Source: Verrucomicrobiota bacterium
Lineage (GTDB): Bacteria; Verrucomicrobiota; Verrucomicrobiia; Chthoniobacterales; Terrimicrobiaceae
Reading direction: 5' to 3'
DNA length: 5,707 nucleotides
NCBI GenBank assembly: GCA_026398285.1
Contig: JAPLTI010000286.1
Location: forward strand, 1-5,707
Part shown: positions 5,320 to 5,707 of the stretch, one piece after another
Numbering within the stretch: the first letter of the stretch is position 1
Layout: each line of letters begins with the position of its first letter
Position numbers and translations under genes: made by a program
Notes under the pieces: generated by a model
The model's input: only the letters and a program-made list of their open reading frames with translations
What the model was told of the DNA's origin: nothing
Databases searched by the model: none

Positions 5320-5361
5320 GATACGCGTTGGTTTTTTTGAAACTCCAGCGCTGCACATCCC

Positions 5362-5379
5362 GGCGGGGATAAACCCGCC
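5362..5379 (+). repeat. Small GC hairpin
   Basis: Perfect 6-bp stem GGCGGG/CCCGCC with a GATAAA loop, 42 bases after the end of the 120-aa gene. No T-tract follows; probably part of the operon's 3' untranslated region. Confidence 0.45.
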
Positions 5380-5414
5380 AAGGTGAGCGTGGTTCCTAAA
5401 AACCGCGCACTACG

Positions 5415-5446
5415 GAGCGGTCGCATGTAGACGCATGCGGCCGCTC
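5415..5446 (+). terminator. Strong 13-bp hairpin at the end of the plus-strand operon
   Basis: GAGCGGTCGCATG (5415-5427) pairs with CATGCGGCCGCTC (5434-5446) around TAGACG. All pairs are Watson-Crick except one T·G, which is a G·U wobble in plus-strand RNA but an A·C mismatch in minus-strand RNA. It therefore favours a plus-strand transcript. It is followed by pyrimidine-rich TTCACTTTCT rather than a clean U-tract, so termination efficiency is uncertain. Confidence 0.5.
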
Positions 5447-5479
5447 TTCACTTTCTAATAAAGAGTGCCAGCCGCTCTG

Positions 5480-5700
5480 TGCAATCCAAAACTTGGAATA
5501 GCCTTTTAGTGGCGCTTCCTAATGTCGTGTTTCGGATAAAAAATCGGTCAGCGACGTCGCGCTAACCCTTGCCGAAATGAGCGCGCTACCACGCAGCGAT
5601 TGCGACTACGCTGGAACGGTCGGCGCTTCGTTGATGGCGTCGAGAAGCAAACGGATCTTTCCGAAGTCGCGTTTTTTGGGCACGAGGACTATGCGAGGCA
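5480..5700. repeat. Dispersed repeat R1, copy B
   Basis: Same orientation as 1171-1402, about 4.3 kb away. It lacks about 11 bases of copy A after CTTCCTAA and 3 bases after GCTAACCC. It contains an intact minus-strand terminator and the C-terminal codons of a minus-strand gene. Confidence 0.85.
5538..5567 (-). terminator. Intrinsic terminator of the minus-strand gene at the right edge
   Basis: On the minus strand the stem GGTTAGCG/CGCTGACC (5567-5560 with 5553-5546, one G·U) encloses a 6-base loop and is followed after two bases by TTTTTT (5543-5538). It lies 38 bases beyond the TAG at 5608-5606. The same pair read on the plus strand is a C·A mismatch, so the structure is built for minus-strand RNA. 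Confidence 0.65.
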
Positions 5701-5707
5701 TGTGGTG
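5606..5707 (-). CDS. C-terminal end of an unrecognised minus-strand gene (5' partial or very short)
   Basis: The frame is open to the right edge and ends at TAG 5608-5606. It encodes a basic-then-acidic peptide beginning MPRIVLVPKKRDFGK and ending NEAPTVPA. An ATG at 5701-5699 would give a 31-residue protein, but no ribosome site can be checked because only six bases precede it, so it is more likely the tail of a longer gene. Support comes from the copy at 1400-1308, which differs only silently over 30 codons, and from the intrinsic terminator that follows. I do not recognise the family. Confidence 0.5.
   Translation of the reverse strand, partial: HHMPRIVLVPKKRDFGKIRLLLDAINEAPTVPA

Noticed and set aside
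5306..5338. CACTT/AAGTG stem plus seven Ts as an intrinsic terminator
   Set aside because: The stem is only 5 bp with a 3-base loop inside the coding end, and 13 bases separate it from the T run; the 5415-5446 hairpin is a better candidate.
1..5707. tRNA, rRNA, riboswitch, integrase or transposase gene
   Set aside because: No cloverleaf, conserved rRNA segment or transposase/recombinase motif was found on either strand by eye.

Overview
The window looks like an accessory, repeat-rich stretch of a moderately GC-rich bacterial chromosome. Verrucomicrobiota is my best guess, from the short 21-residue leucine-rich repeats, the mosaic intergenic repeats and the style of the small hypothetical protein near 5 kb. 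This is recollection of family style, not a database result.

Layout, left to right. (1) 1-872: the C-terminal part of a leucine-rich-repeat protein whose start lies outside the window. The repeat phase is lost near 684, probably through a 5-base deletion. (2) 867-1559: about 700 bases without an intact gene, built from interleaved dispersed repeats with small hairpins, including a truncated copy of a minus-strand gene end. (3) 1560-1673: the last ~37 codons of what looks like a type III DNA methyltransferase (mod), cut off by the repeats. (4) 1734-2924: an intact AAA/STAND-like ATPase with a consensus-like promoter so close to its ATG that the mRNA should be leaderless; a perfect 9-bp inverted repeat overlaps the -35 box. 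(5) 2925-3318: an intergenic region with a hairpin, a second copy of one dispersed repeat and another promoter of leaderless geometry. (6) 3319-4931: a two-gene ATGA-overlapping unit, an XRE-HTH/ImmA-IrrE metallopeptidase followed by a PIN-like protein, the architecture of a toxin-antitoxin or stress-response pair. (7) 4957-5319: a 120-aa conserved-type hypothetical protein with a normal Shine-Dalgarno, followed by two hairpins. (8) 5480-5707: a second copy of the ~225-bp repeat of region 2, which here is the 3' end and intrinsic terminator of a minus-strand gene entering from the right edge.

How it fits together: the methyltransferase remnant, the NTPase and the XRE-ImmA/PIN pair resemble a partly eroded defence or toxin-antitoxin island. 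The same-orientation ~225-bp repeats at 1171-1402 and 5480-5700 bracket it and could recombine. The most unusual observation is that the two copies of that repeat differ only at synonymous positions over 30 codons of a minus-strand reading frame, showing that the repeat derives from a gene end that was, or is, under protein-level selection.
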